From contig JAABYK010000175.1 of assembly GCA_011775825.1 (NCBI GenBank), positions 6,532 to 14,386 on the forward strand: a stretch of DNA of 7,855 nucleotides, read 5' to 3'. Of this stretch, positions 1 through 5,725 are shown one piece after another. The first letter of the stretch is position 1. Each line of letters starts with the position of its first letter. The notes beneath the pieces are model-generated. The model searched no databases. It worked only from the letters and a program-made list of their open reading frames with translations, and was not told where the DNA came from. A program made the position numbers and the translations under genes. The DNA is from Candidatus Zhuqueibacterota bacterium (GTDB lineage Bacteria; Zhuqueibacterota; Zhuqueibacteria; Oceanimicrobiales; Oceanimicrobiaceae).

Positions 1-1836
1 CGTTTGGATAAATGCAAGCGCTCCGGCTCGAAGATTCGCGAGCATTCCACTCTGATTCTGTTCTGACAAAAACGCATCGATGTTTTCTTGCGTGGAAAAT
101 TGGAAAATATGATGCTCAAAAAAGCGATCCGTTTGGATGCCTTGTATAAACTTCGAACTTTCTCGGGATGAAAGCATGGGGATTAAGAACAGCGCAACCG
201 CCAGCGAAGCAAACAGCGAAAACACAACCGTCAAAGCCAGATTGCCGAAAATTTGGCCAGCCACGCCTTCTACGAAAACAATCGGAAAAAACACCGCCAC
301 GGTCGTCAGGGTGGATGCAAAAACGGCCCCGCCCACCTCACTCACGCCGCGAACGGTCGCCTGAATCAGGTTATCTCCTTCTTCACGGCAGCGCGCGATG
401 CTTTCCAGAACCACGATTGAGTTGTCCACCAGCATGCCAATCCCAAGGGCAAGTCCACCCAAAGACATCATATTCAAAGAAACATCGAAGAGTTTCATGG
501 GGGCAAATGTAGCCACGATGGAAATCGGGATGGCGACACCGACAATGAGCGTAGCGGTCAGGTTGCGCAGAAAAATGAAGAGCACAATGACAGCCAGAAT
601 GCCACCGTAAATGGCTGTCTTCTTGACTTCATCCACAGAATTTTGAATGAAAATGGCTTGATTGGAAAGCACGTCGAGGTTAATGTCTTCGGGCAGTTGA
701 TAGGCGACAAAATTGGTCATGAGCCTTTCTCGCATGGCTTCCCGGCTTCTTTCACGACGGCCTCCGCTTCCTTTCTTTGCCTCCTTCTTCTCGCCATTTG
801 TGGATTCAAATCTGTCTTTTTTTTCGGCTTTGCGCTTTTTGGTTTCTTCGAGGCGTTTGACAAACGCCTGCTGCTCGGCTGTGCCGAACACCCGATCTTT
901 CACATGTTGTGCCACTGTTACGATGTTGGCATCCGCTTCTTTGAAAATCTCGATTTCGACACTTTCTTTGCCATTCAAGCGGGTAATAATTTCTCTGTCT
1001 TTGAACGTACGTTTGACTTTGGCCACGTCGCGAATTTTGATTTCCTTGCCATTCCACGTTCCGATGACCACATTGCCGATTTCGTCAACCGATTTGAATT
1101 CGTTCAGAGTCCGAACTAAGTACTCGGTTTGTCCTTCCTTCAGATTTCCGCCGGCGAGATTGACATTTTCTTGTGACAGTCGATTGCGCACCTGTTGAAT
1201 GTTGATTCCGATGAGAGTCAACTGCTGCTCGTTTAATTCGACCCGTATTTCTTCTTCCAAGCCACCTTTGACTTTGACGGCGGCCACACCTTCTACCGTT
1301 TCGAGAATTCTCTTGATTTCCTCATCTGCCAGATAACGCAGATAAATGAGTGAAGCTTCGCCATACAAACCCAGGCGCATAATCGGATCCAGGCTGGGGT
1401 CGAACCGCAGGATCAACGGCCGGTCAGCTTCCTCCGGCAAAAATATCTGATCCAACTTCTCACGCACATCCGCAGTGGCCCGGTTCATGTCGGTGTCCCA
1501 GGTGAACTCGAGCTTCACATCCGACTGTCCGGCCTTAGAAATGGAGCTGATGCTGACCAGATTATTAACTACGCCCAATGCCTGTTCGACCGGTCGTGAA
1601 ATGGTGGTCTCGATCTCTTCCGGCGCCGTCCCGGTGTATTCTGTGCGAACGGTCAGAGACGGATACGTGATATCCGGCATAAGATTCACCGGCAATTGCT
1701 GGTAGGATATCCAACCAAACACCACGACGCCGATCACCACCATCAAGATAGCCACGGGTCGCGTGGTGGTAAACTTAAAGAATTGAGCGCTCTGCTCTTT
1801 AAAATCTCTTATTCTAGATTTTTGGGGTTCTTGCAT
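1..1836 (-). CDS. RND-family efflux transporter permease subunit (HAE-type), N-terminal 612 residues, cut by the window edge
   Basis: An inner-membrane proton-driven pump subunit of the AcrB/MexB superfamily. It would take substrate from periplasm or membrane and pass it through the adaptor encoded just upstream. Reading from ATG at 1836, the frame stays open to base 1 (612 codons); AcrB-like proteins are about 1,040 residues, so the C-terminal 40% is missing. TM1 is around residues 28-45 (ILMVVIGVVVFGW), followed by the family signature LPVNLMPDITYP and a porter domain (YTGTAPEEIE, SRPVEQAL). TM2 is at about 408-423, and the TM4 signature GMLVDNSIVVLES at 467-479 has Asp471 at the position of the proton-relay aspartate AcrB D407. 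TM5-TM6 lie at about 510-575. A very charged stretch at about 330-371 is not typical of the family. The ribosome binding site is weak (GAGCC only). Substrate cannot be told from sequence. Confidence 0.95.
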   Translation of the reverse strand, partial: MQEPQKSRIRDFKEQSAQFFKFTTTRPVAILMVVIGVVVFGWISYQQLPVNLMPDITYPSLTVRTEYTGTAPEEIETTISRPVEQALGVVNNLVSISSISKAGQSDVKLEFTWDTDMNRATADVREKLDQIFLPEEADRPLILRFDPSLDPIMRLGLYGEASLIYLRYLADEEIKRILETVEGVAAVKVKGGLEEEIRVELNEQQLTLIGINIQQVRNRLSQENVNLAGGNLKEGQTEYLVRTLNEFKSVDEIGNVVIGTWNGKEIKIRDVAKVKRTFKDREIITRLNGKESVEIEIFKEADANIVTVAQHVKDRVFGTAEQQAFVKRLEETKKRKAEKKDRFESTNGEKKEAKKGSGGRRERSREAMRERLMTNFVAYQLPEDINLDVLSNQAIFIQNSVDEVKKTAIYGGILAVIVLFIFLRNLTATLIVGVAIPISIVATFAPMKLFDVSLNMMSLGGLALGIGMLVDNSIVVLESIARCREEGDNLIQATVRGVSEVGGAVFASTLTTVAVFFPIVFVEGVAGQIFGNLALTVVFSLFASLAVALFLIPMLSSRESSKFIQGIQTDRFFEHHIFQFSTQENIDAFLSEQNQSGMLANLRAGALAFIQT

Positions 1837-1907
1837 TTTTGGCTCGATTTTATCTTTTTATGACAAAATTCCTGTAAAAATGATTCATTGCGCAAATCAT
1901 GGATTCC

Positions 1908-2045
1908 AGGCTGTCCAAAAAGTCGATACTCAGCCTTTCAGGTCATGTTGAACCGGAGTCTAAACAATGTCTTATCTTGATAGTCTTAATCATCCTTCGA
2001 ATTCGCTCAGGATGAAAAGATTAGACTTTAGACTTTAGACAGCCT
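1908..2045. repeat. Nested imperfect palindrome (miniature inverted-repeat-like element) in the adaptor-permease spacer
   Basis: The outer arms AGGCTGTC (1908-1915) and GACAGCCT (2038-2045) are perfect 8-bp inverted repeats, extending imperfectly inward (CCAAAAAGTC against GACTTTA). Inside, AGTCT-T-AATC (1982-1991) pairs with GATTAGACT (2019-2027), enclosing TCATCCT (1990-1996) against AGGATGA (2009-2015) with a 12-base loop. A 7-bp tandem repeat, ATTAGAC followed by two copies of TTTAGAC, occupies 2020-2040. No clear target-site duplication flanks it. It may be a small non-autonomous repeat or an RNA structure in the transcript between the two efflux genes. It contains no coding frame that I can support. 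Confidence 0.5.
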
Positions 2046-2048
2046 ATC

Positions 2049-2078
2049 GGTTTTCACAATAGTCTCGTTATGAAAACC
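2049..2078 (-). other. Stem-loop directly after the adaptor stop codon
   Basis: GGTTTTCA (2049-2056) and TGAAAACC (2071-2078) form a perfect 8-bp stem with a 14-base loop, only 2 bases beyond the adaptor stop codon on the minus strand. The minus strand has no T run after the stem, so a classical intrinsic terminator is unlikely. A role in transcript 3'-end stability or partial attenuation between adaptor and permease is possible. Confidence 0.4.
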
Positions 2079-2080
2079 CT

Positions 2081-3211
2081 TTAGAATGAGTACGCCTGCT
2101 CCGAGACAATCTTGACTTTGGTCTCATCCTTCAAACCGGCTTGCCCAACCACGATCACCTTCTCGCCTGGTTCGATCTTTGACAGCGACTCAACTTTCTC
2201 ATAATCTTGATATCCAACATCCAACGTGACTTTTTTGGCGACACTGTCGCGAACGACGAAGACATGCAGGTTTTCACTTTCATAGATCACCGCAGTTTTC
2301 GGGATCAATACCGTGTTCTCGTGTGTATCGGTGATGATGTGAACATTCACAAACATCCCCGGTCGCAATCGGTTCTCTACGTTGCGGATGCCAATTGTGA
2401 CTTTGAACGTGCCGCTTTGCGGATCCACCACCGGGCTGACGCGCTTGATCCAGCCGGAGAATCGCTCATCTTCCAGATGCTGCGATGTGACGTAAGCTCT
2501 TTGTCCTTTAGCTACCCTGCCGATCTCTTTCTCCGGCACATGCACCACCGCAATCATTTCCTCGGTATTGATGACGGTAAACAGCTTATCTGATGGCTGA
2601 ATCCGATCCCCGGGACGCCGTAAGCGTTCACCGATGACGCCTGAGATTGGAGAAGTAATCTTGGTGTAATCCAAATTCAGTTTTGCTTGCTCCCACTGAA
2701 TTCTTTTGGCTTCGGCGGCAAACTTCGCTTGCTCAAATTCTTCCTTACTCAATAAATTCTTCTCGTACATTGCCTTTGCTCGCTCGAAGCGGCTCTTTTC
2801 TTGCTCATAGTTGACCCGAGCTTGCGCTTCTTCCAACGCGTATTCATCCGCCTCTAATTTCATCAAAACCTCATCTTTTTTGACATACTCACCCTCTTCG
2901 ACATAAATTTCTTCCACCAAACCCTGTACCCGTGAATAGACATCGGTCATCTTTTCAGTTTCCAGATTCGAACTCAAAAGAATGTAAGAAGAGATGTCGC
3001 CGGTGCCAACAGTAGTGGTTTCCACCGGAATCCGCTCTTCGGCTTCTTTGTCTTTCTTTTTGTCCTTCTTGATGGATGTCGTATCATCATTGGCCCCCTT
3101 TACGACGTCATTGTTGTTCTCACTGTGGGCGTCTCCGCCAGCACAGTTCAATTGCAACAAAGATATCGCCAGAACGACACCCATAAAGACACCGAGCAAT
3201 TTACTTGTCAT
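2081..3211 (-). CDS. RND efflux periplasmic adaptor subunit (membrane fusion protein, HlyD/AcrA family)
   Basis: A periplasmic adaptor linking an RND pump to an outer-membrane channel. I chose ATG at 3211 (376 residues) because AGGAG (3222-3218) sits 6 bases upstream; the frame opens to an ATG at 3280, but the extra 23 residues do not look like a leader. The N-terminus is a signal peptide (hydrophobic residues 5-19) ending at Cys23 (LQLNC), suggesting a lipoprotein, though the lipobox is not ideal. A polar, lysine-rich linker covers about 28-60. Then come the first half of the biotinyl-lipoyl-like domain (about 90-124, with RVQGLVEEIYVEEGEYV), a coiled-coil hairpin (about 125-180), the second lipoyl half (YTKITSPISGVIGERL, 182-197), a beta-barrel and a membrane-proximal domain with IPKTAVI. 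It matches the next gene, the RND permease. A TATAAT at 3238-3233 could serve as a -10 box, but no good -35 lies before it. Confidence 0.95.
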   Translation of the reverse strand: MTSKLLGVFMGVVLAISLLQLNCAGGDAHSENNNDVVKGANDDTTSIKKDKKKDKEAEERIPVETTTVGTGDISSYILLSSNLETEKMTDVYSRVQGLVEEIYVEEGEYVKKDEVLMKLEADEYALEEAQARVNYEQEKSRFERAKAMYEKNLLSKEEFEQAKFAAEAKRIQWEQAKLNLDYTKITSPISGVIGERLRRPGDRIQPSDKLFTVINTEEMIAVVHVPEKEIGRVAKGQRAYVTSQHLEDERFSGWIKRVSPVVDPQSGTFKVTIGIRNVENRLRPGMFVNVHIITDTHENTVLIPKTAVIYESENLHVFVVRDSVAKKVTLDVGYQDYEKVESLSKIEPGEKVIVVGQAGLKDETKVKIVSEQAYSF

Positions 3212-3217
3212 TGTAAT

Positions 3218-3222
3218 CTCCT
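3218..3222 (-). promoter_or_regulatory. Ribosome binding site that fixes the adaptor start
   Basis: AGGAG on the minus strand, 6 bases before ATG at 3211. It supports this start over the in-frame ATG at 3280. Confidence 0.7.
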
Positions 3223-3434
3223 GCTTCAAGATATTATAAAACTCGGAACCTCGTGAGCCTCCACCTAAGCAAACATTCAACTTACTTATTTAATTCAGGT
3301 TCCGTTAAAACCGCAAGTCTTGACGAACTGCTGTAACGTTAACATGGTGATTTTGACAGCTTGATTTTAGAATAACTGCATTCAATAGGCTGGAGGCTAG
3401 TACTGGCAATTTTGTACGATCTTGCGATTTGTAT

Positions 3435-3465
3435 GTTTCGTAGAATCTAATCTGAAAGACGAAAC
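3435..3465. repeat. Inverted repeat just downstream of the TonB-family gene
   Basis: GTTTCGT (3435-3441) and ACGAAAC (3459-3465) are perfect 7-bp arms around a 17-base loop, starting 7 bases after the stop codon of the TonB-family gene on the minus strand. There is no T run, so it is not a convincing intrinsic terminator. The rest of the 261-bp spacer 3212-3472 shows nothing else I can name. Confidence 0.3.
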
Positions 3466-3472
3466 GAGGTGT

Positions 3473-4075
3473 TTAGATTTGCTGCTTGAGAATGAATCGG
3501 ATGGGGATGGTCAACCAGATTTTGACTCTGTGTTCTCGCTGCATGGCCGGGTGCCACTTTACAGCCGTGACGGCCTTCTGAGCGGCTTGTTCAAATCCGA
3601 CGTCTTTGCCCGAATCTTTCAAGATTTCAGTCTTGATGGCATTTCCGTTTTTATCTATCAGGACGGCAATAACCACCGTACCTTCAATGCCCGCGTCAAG
3701 GGCCTTCTGCGGATAGATAAGATTTCTTCTTATGGAAGAATAACCGCCAACCGGCGCCGGAGGAGAATCGTACGGTACGAAAACGTAGCCATCGTCAATA
3801 TCCTGTTCCGGTTCGACTGGCAGGTCCGGGTCGACAGCATTCTCTGTTTCCACCGGTACACTTGGTCTAGGCGGTGGTCGTTTTTGCATTGTCTGTGGCA
3901 CTTCTTGTATCCTGAATTGAGCTTTTCTCGGATTGAGTTTTGGAGGGGTGATGTTGACCTCCGGTCTGATGAGAAACAGCGTGATGGTTAACAAAAGAGA
4001 TATGATAACTGATAATTCAAACACCTTGCGATATTCACGACGCAAGTCGACATGTTTTCCTTTGTAGAAGTGCAT
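3473..4075 (-). CDS. TonB-family protein (single-span inner-membrane anchor, proline-rich linker, C-terminal TonB domain)
   Basis: A 200-residue protein with classical TonB layout. A basic cytoplasmic N-terminus (KGKHVDLRREYRK) is followed by one membrane span at about 20-37 (LSVIISLLLTITLFLI). A periplasmic linker at about 40-108 is rich in Pro and acidic residues (KRPPPRPSVPVE, DLPVEPE). The TonB C-terminal domain runs about 112-196, with YPQKALDAGIEGTVVI, VLIDKNGNA, ILKDSG, KWHPA and IPIRF. In its family it would pass proton-motive energy to outer-membrane receptors, normally with ExbB/ExbD, which are not in this window. Many short TonB-domain proteins in FCB-group bacteria have other or unknown roles. 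It is co-directional with the RND adaptor, 261 bp upstream of it. The start ATG has AAAAGGG only 2 bases away, a tight spacing, but no better start is seen. Confidence 0.9.
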   Translation of the reverse strand: MHFYKGKHVDLRREYRKVFELSVIISLLLTITLFLIRPEVNITPPKLNPRKAQFRIQEVPQTMQKRPPPRPSVPVETENAVDPDLPVEPEQDIDDGYVFVPYDSPPAPVGGYSSIRRNLIYPQKALDAGIEGTVVIAVLIDKNGNAIKTEILKDSGKDVGFEQAAQKAVTAVKWHPAMQREHRVKIWLTIPIRFILKQQI

Positions 4076-4090
4076 GACCCTTTTATATAA

Positions 4091-4121
4091 AGTATAAAGG
4101 TGATTCTATTACCTCATTCAA
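4091..4121 (-). promoter_or_regulatory. Possible promoter of the TonB-family gene
   Basis: On the minus strand, TTGAAT (4121-4116) and TATACT (4096-4091) resemble -35 and -10 boxes. The 19-base spacer is longer than optimal, and the predicted leader would be only about 10 bases. This is a weak prediction. Confidence 0.3.
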
Positions 4122-4213
4122 ATATATCTCGTCGATTCAGAAATATCAAGGCAAGTTTCATTGATTTAATTCAAAGGAACTATTATTTTTGTAACAAGTG
4201 GAACACGAAGACT

Positions 4214-4564
4214 ATGCATGTTTTTACTTCCGAAAGTGAAAATAAGTTGCCTCTAAAAAGTCTCGTACAATTCTTACTGATATTTGCGATTTCCACGACC
4301 CCGTGTTATCGTAGCATTGATCCATCACCCGGACTGCAATCGAAAATTACAACCGTTTCAGTCTTCAAAGGTCTTGACAAACAGCACCAAGAATCCTGTT
4401 CGATCTGCATCGAGTGTCCTCTCTCCCAAAATCAGGAATACTACTTTGATCTCATTCCCACAGGCATCGTTTTAAAGTACCGGTCTTTTGGATCGAATGA
4501 AAAACCAATTCTGCTAAATCGCACCGGAAGAGCTCCGCCTCAAATCCTTTCGGTTCGCCAATAA
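4214..4564 (+). CDS. Hypothetical protein with a hydrophobic N-terminal segment and a Cys cluster
   Basis: I do not recognise this frame. From ATG at 4214 it codes 116 residues; an ATG at 4100 would add 38 residues of less protein-like sequence. A polar start is followed by a hydrophobic stretch at about residues 14-27 (SLVQFLLIFAIS), then TTPCYRSIDPSP, so it could be exported. Pro before Cys argues against a lipobox. A cluster CSICIEC lies at about 62-68, and the C-terminal part (YYFDLIPTGIVLKYRSFG) has a beta-strand pattern. No good ribosome binding site precedes either start. It is divergent from the TonB-family gene and ends before a terminator-like hairpin. It may be a genuine lineage-specific gene, a decayed fragment, or a chance frame. 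Confidence 0.4.
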   Translation: MHVFTSESENKLPLKSLVQFLLIFAISTTPCYRSIDPSPGLQSKITTVSVFKGLDKQHQESCSICIECPLSQNQEYYFDLIPTGIVLKYRSFGSNEKPILLNRTGRAPPQILSVRQ

Positions 4565-4604
4565 TTGCAAAACTCTCTTCTTACATCTCACTGCGTTTTG
4601 TTCA

Positions 4605-4636
4605 GGGTGATTCCACCCATTCATATTTTATTTTTT
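4605..4636 (+). terminator. Possible intrinsic terminator after the hypothetical gene
   Basis: GGGTG (4605-4609) and CACCC (4614-4618) form a 5-bp GC-rich stem with a 4-base loop, followed after a few bases by the T-rich run TATTTTATTTTTT. It lies 40 bases past the stop at 4564. The stem is short, and the left arm overlaps a sequence resembling the intergenic repeat (TTCAGGGTGA). Confidence 0.4.
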
Positions 4637-4647
4637 ATGAGCTTTCC

Positions 4648-4654
4648 GGAAGGA
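4648..4654 (+). promoter_or_regulatory. Ribosome binding site deciding a TTG start
   Basis: GGAAGGA, 8 bases before TTG at 4663. It is the main support for the short membrane-protein gene and for its non-ATG start. Confidence 0.55.
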
Positions 4655-4662
4655 TTATCGAA

Positions 4663-4860
4663 TTGAAGGATAAAATAAACAAATTGGGCATAAAACGTGT
4701 CATTCGAAAATTAAATCATTTCTTAGTCATCTTGATAATAGGGTTTTTCATGCTTTTCGGAGCTTGGTGTCTGCCCACCAAGATGATGGAAAGGGTTCTT
4801 AAATCGTTAAAGATAAAATCTACGGTTGAAGATATATTGAAGGACGAAACAGGGGAATGA
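4663..4860 (+). CDS. Small single-span membrane protein, unrecognised
   Basis: A 65-residue protein starting at TTG with a well-placed ribosome binding site. The N-terminus is strongly basic (KDKINKLGIKRVIRKLNH), followed by one hydrophobic segment at about 20-37 (FLVILIIGFFMLFGAW) and a short polar tail (KSTVEDILKDETGE). By the positive-inside rule the N-terminus should be cytoplasmic. The codon pattern and amphipathic layout look like a real small protein, but I know no family for it. It stands alone: no gene overlaps it and the next gene starts 295 bp later behind its own promoter. The opposite-strand open frame through it is taken as a shadow. Confidence 0.55.
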   Translation: MKDKINKLGIKRVIRKLNHFLVILIIGFFMLFGAWCLPTKMMERVLKSLKIKSTVEDILKDETGE

Positions 4861-4935
4861 CTCATGACTTTGCCGAGCCTGAGAATATCGTGCATCCGAG
4901 GCTCCGCATAGGCGTCAACGTAAGGAACCTTCCTC

Positions 4936-5020
4936 ATTGTCACCCTGAGTGTGGGGCAAGAGGCTGAATTCAGCACTAACAAGGTTTCTCTCTCCACTTC
5001 GTTCCACTCGAAATGTCAAT
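4936..5020. repeat. Degenerate intergenic inverted-repeat relic
   Basis: The segment starts ATTGTCACCCTGAG (4936-4949) and ends CTCGAAATGTCAAT (5007-5020), an imperfect inverted repeat of about 85 bp with CCACTTCGTTCCACTCG in the right arm. The pattern is like the short dispersed elements with GTCACCCTGAGCG-type ends known from many bacterial intergenic regions (recollection, not searched). Related fragments appear at about 1990-2015 and 4590-4610. The remaining intergenic DNA from 4861 shows only a weak 6-bp inverted repeat (GAGCCT 4875-4880, AGGCTC 4899-4904). Confidence 0.5.
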
Positions 5021-5090
5021 CCCGGCCTGAAGTTTACGTCTCAAATCAATATAGAGCCTATTTCTTTATTGAAAATTGCCAACCAAATTC

Positions 5091-5119
5091 TTGACAAAGA
5101 ACCTTGAAATGTTTACATT
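5091..5119 (+). promoter_or_regulatory. Sigma70-like promoter of the GbsR/MarR-type regulator
   Basis: TTGACA (5091-5096, perfect -35 consensus) and TACATT (5114-5119, four of six -10 bases) are separated by exactly 17 bases. Transcription would start near 5126, giving a leader of about 30 bases before ATG at 5156. AT-rich inverted repeats overlap and follow the -10 box. Confidence 0.6.
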
Positions 5120-5137
5120 GTTTTAAACTAATTTAAC
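5120..5137. promoter_or_regulatory. Possible operator overlapping the transcription start
   Basis: TTAAA (5123-5127) and TTTAA (5132-5136) form an inverted repeat with a 4-base centre, flanked by GTT and C to give a rough GTTTTAAA / TTTAAC dyad. It would cover the predicted start site, a plausible place for autoregulation. AT-rich dyads also arise by chance. Confidence 0.3.
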
Positions 5138-5155
5138 TTAGATGTCGATTGAACA

Positions 5156-5665
5156 ATGGACGGGAACAGCATCGAGGAAAAAAAGCAGCGTTTGGCAGAC
5201 TCGGTTGGCGAGTTTATTAAATACTGGGGGTTCAAAGAAATTCATGGCCGAGTTTGGGTGCATATTTACCTTGCAAAGCATCCGATCACAGCCAAAGAAC
5301 TGACGAAGCGGCTCGGAGTGACGAAAGGTCTCATCAGTGTTACCCTTTCGGAACTAATGGCTTATCAGGTGATCGAAAAAGTCAGTACGGGAAATGCCAA
5401 ATCACCGGCATATCAGTCGAATACGGATCTGGTTCAAGTTATCTACAACGTGCTACGGAATCGAGAACTTAAATTGACCAATCGTATTCAGGAAAATGTG
5501 ATTGCGTTGTTGAACGCGATGGCCGAACGAGATCCGGAAATGGTTGAAAAGTTGGAAAAGTTAAACGAGATGACAACTTTTGCCGTGGATAGTCTGCAAA
5601 AATTGATGCAAAACAAAACAATTTCAGCAGGTCGTTTTAAGTCACTAATGAGACTAATTTCGTAA
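5156..5665 (+). CDS. GbsR/MarR-type winged-helix transcriptional regulator
   Basis: A 169-residue cytoplasmic DNA-binding protein of the GbsR-like branch of the MarR superfamily, whose members are usually about 170-180 residues. The N-terminal half is a winged helix: GEFIKYWGFKEIHGRVW (18-34), HPITAKELTKRLGVTKGLIS (42-61) with the recognition helix about 56-70, and a wing around EKVSTGNAKSPAYQ (74-87). The C-terminal half (about 91-155) is helical and probably mediates dimerisation. No obvious ribosome binding site precedes ATG 5156. It stands 60 bp upstream of menF on the same strand, so it may control itself and the menaquinone genes. GbsR in Bacillus represses glycine betaine genes; no such genes are here, so that role should not be transferred. 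Confidence 0.88.
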   Translation: MDGNSIEEKKQRLADSVGEFIKYWGFKEIHGRVWVHIYLAKHPITAKELTKRLGVTKGLISVTLSELMAYQVIEKVSTGNAKSPAYQSNTDLVQVIYNVLRNRELKLTNRIQENVIALLNAMAERDPEMVEKLEKLNEMTTFAVDSLQKLMQNKTISAGRFKSLMRLIS

Positions 5666-5705
5666 CCAAATCAGAACAGACTTGATTTCGAACTATTTTG
5701 ACCTG

Positions 5706-5713
5706 AGGAGGGG
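5706..5713 (+). promoter_or_regulatory. Strong Shine-Dalgarno before menF, at unusually long spacing
   Basis: AGGAGGGG lies 12 bases before ATG 5726, longer than the usual 5-9. No closer in-frame start codon is seen upstream, and the protein aligns from the ATG as expected. Confidence 0.6.
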
Positions 5714-5725
5714 TTAACGGACTTA

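Noticed and set aside
137..1705. Several plus-strand open frames of 70-161 codons across the left region
   Set aside because: They are antisense to the continuous, motif-rich RND permease frame on the minus strand and their products resemble no protein.
2020..2040. Three 7-bp tandem units (ATTAGAC, TTTAGAC, TTTAGAC) considered as a CRISPR-like or phase-variable repeat
   Set aside because: The units are too short and few for CRISPR, and they lie outside coding sequence with no promoter elements whose spacing they would change.
2207..3239. Plus-strand open frames opposite the adaptor gene
   Set aside because: They are shadows of a well-supported adaptor gene with clear lipoyl and coiled-coil domains.
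3305..3360. TAACGTTA palindrome near 3340 considered as an operator
   Set aside because: It is only 8 bp and far from any supported promoter, so chance is likely.
3422..3991. Plus-strand frame of 189 codons opposite the TonB-family gene
   Set aside because: The minus-strand frame has complete TonB domain architecture; the plus-strand product is arginine-rich and without recognisable motifs.
4100..4213. N-terminal extension of the hypothetical gene to ATG 4100
   Set aside because: The extra 38 residues are not protein-like, they overlap the likely promoter region of the divergent TonB-family gene, and no ribosome binding site supports them.
4716..4997. Minus-strand frame of 93 codons through the small membrane-protein gene and repeat relic
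   Set aside because: It runs through a decayed intergenic repeat, has no ribosome binding site that I can see, and opposes a better supported small gene.
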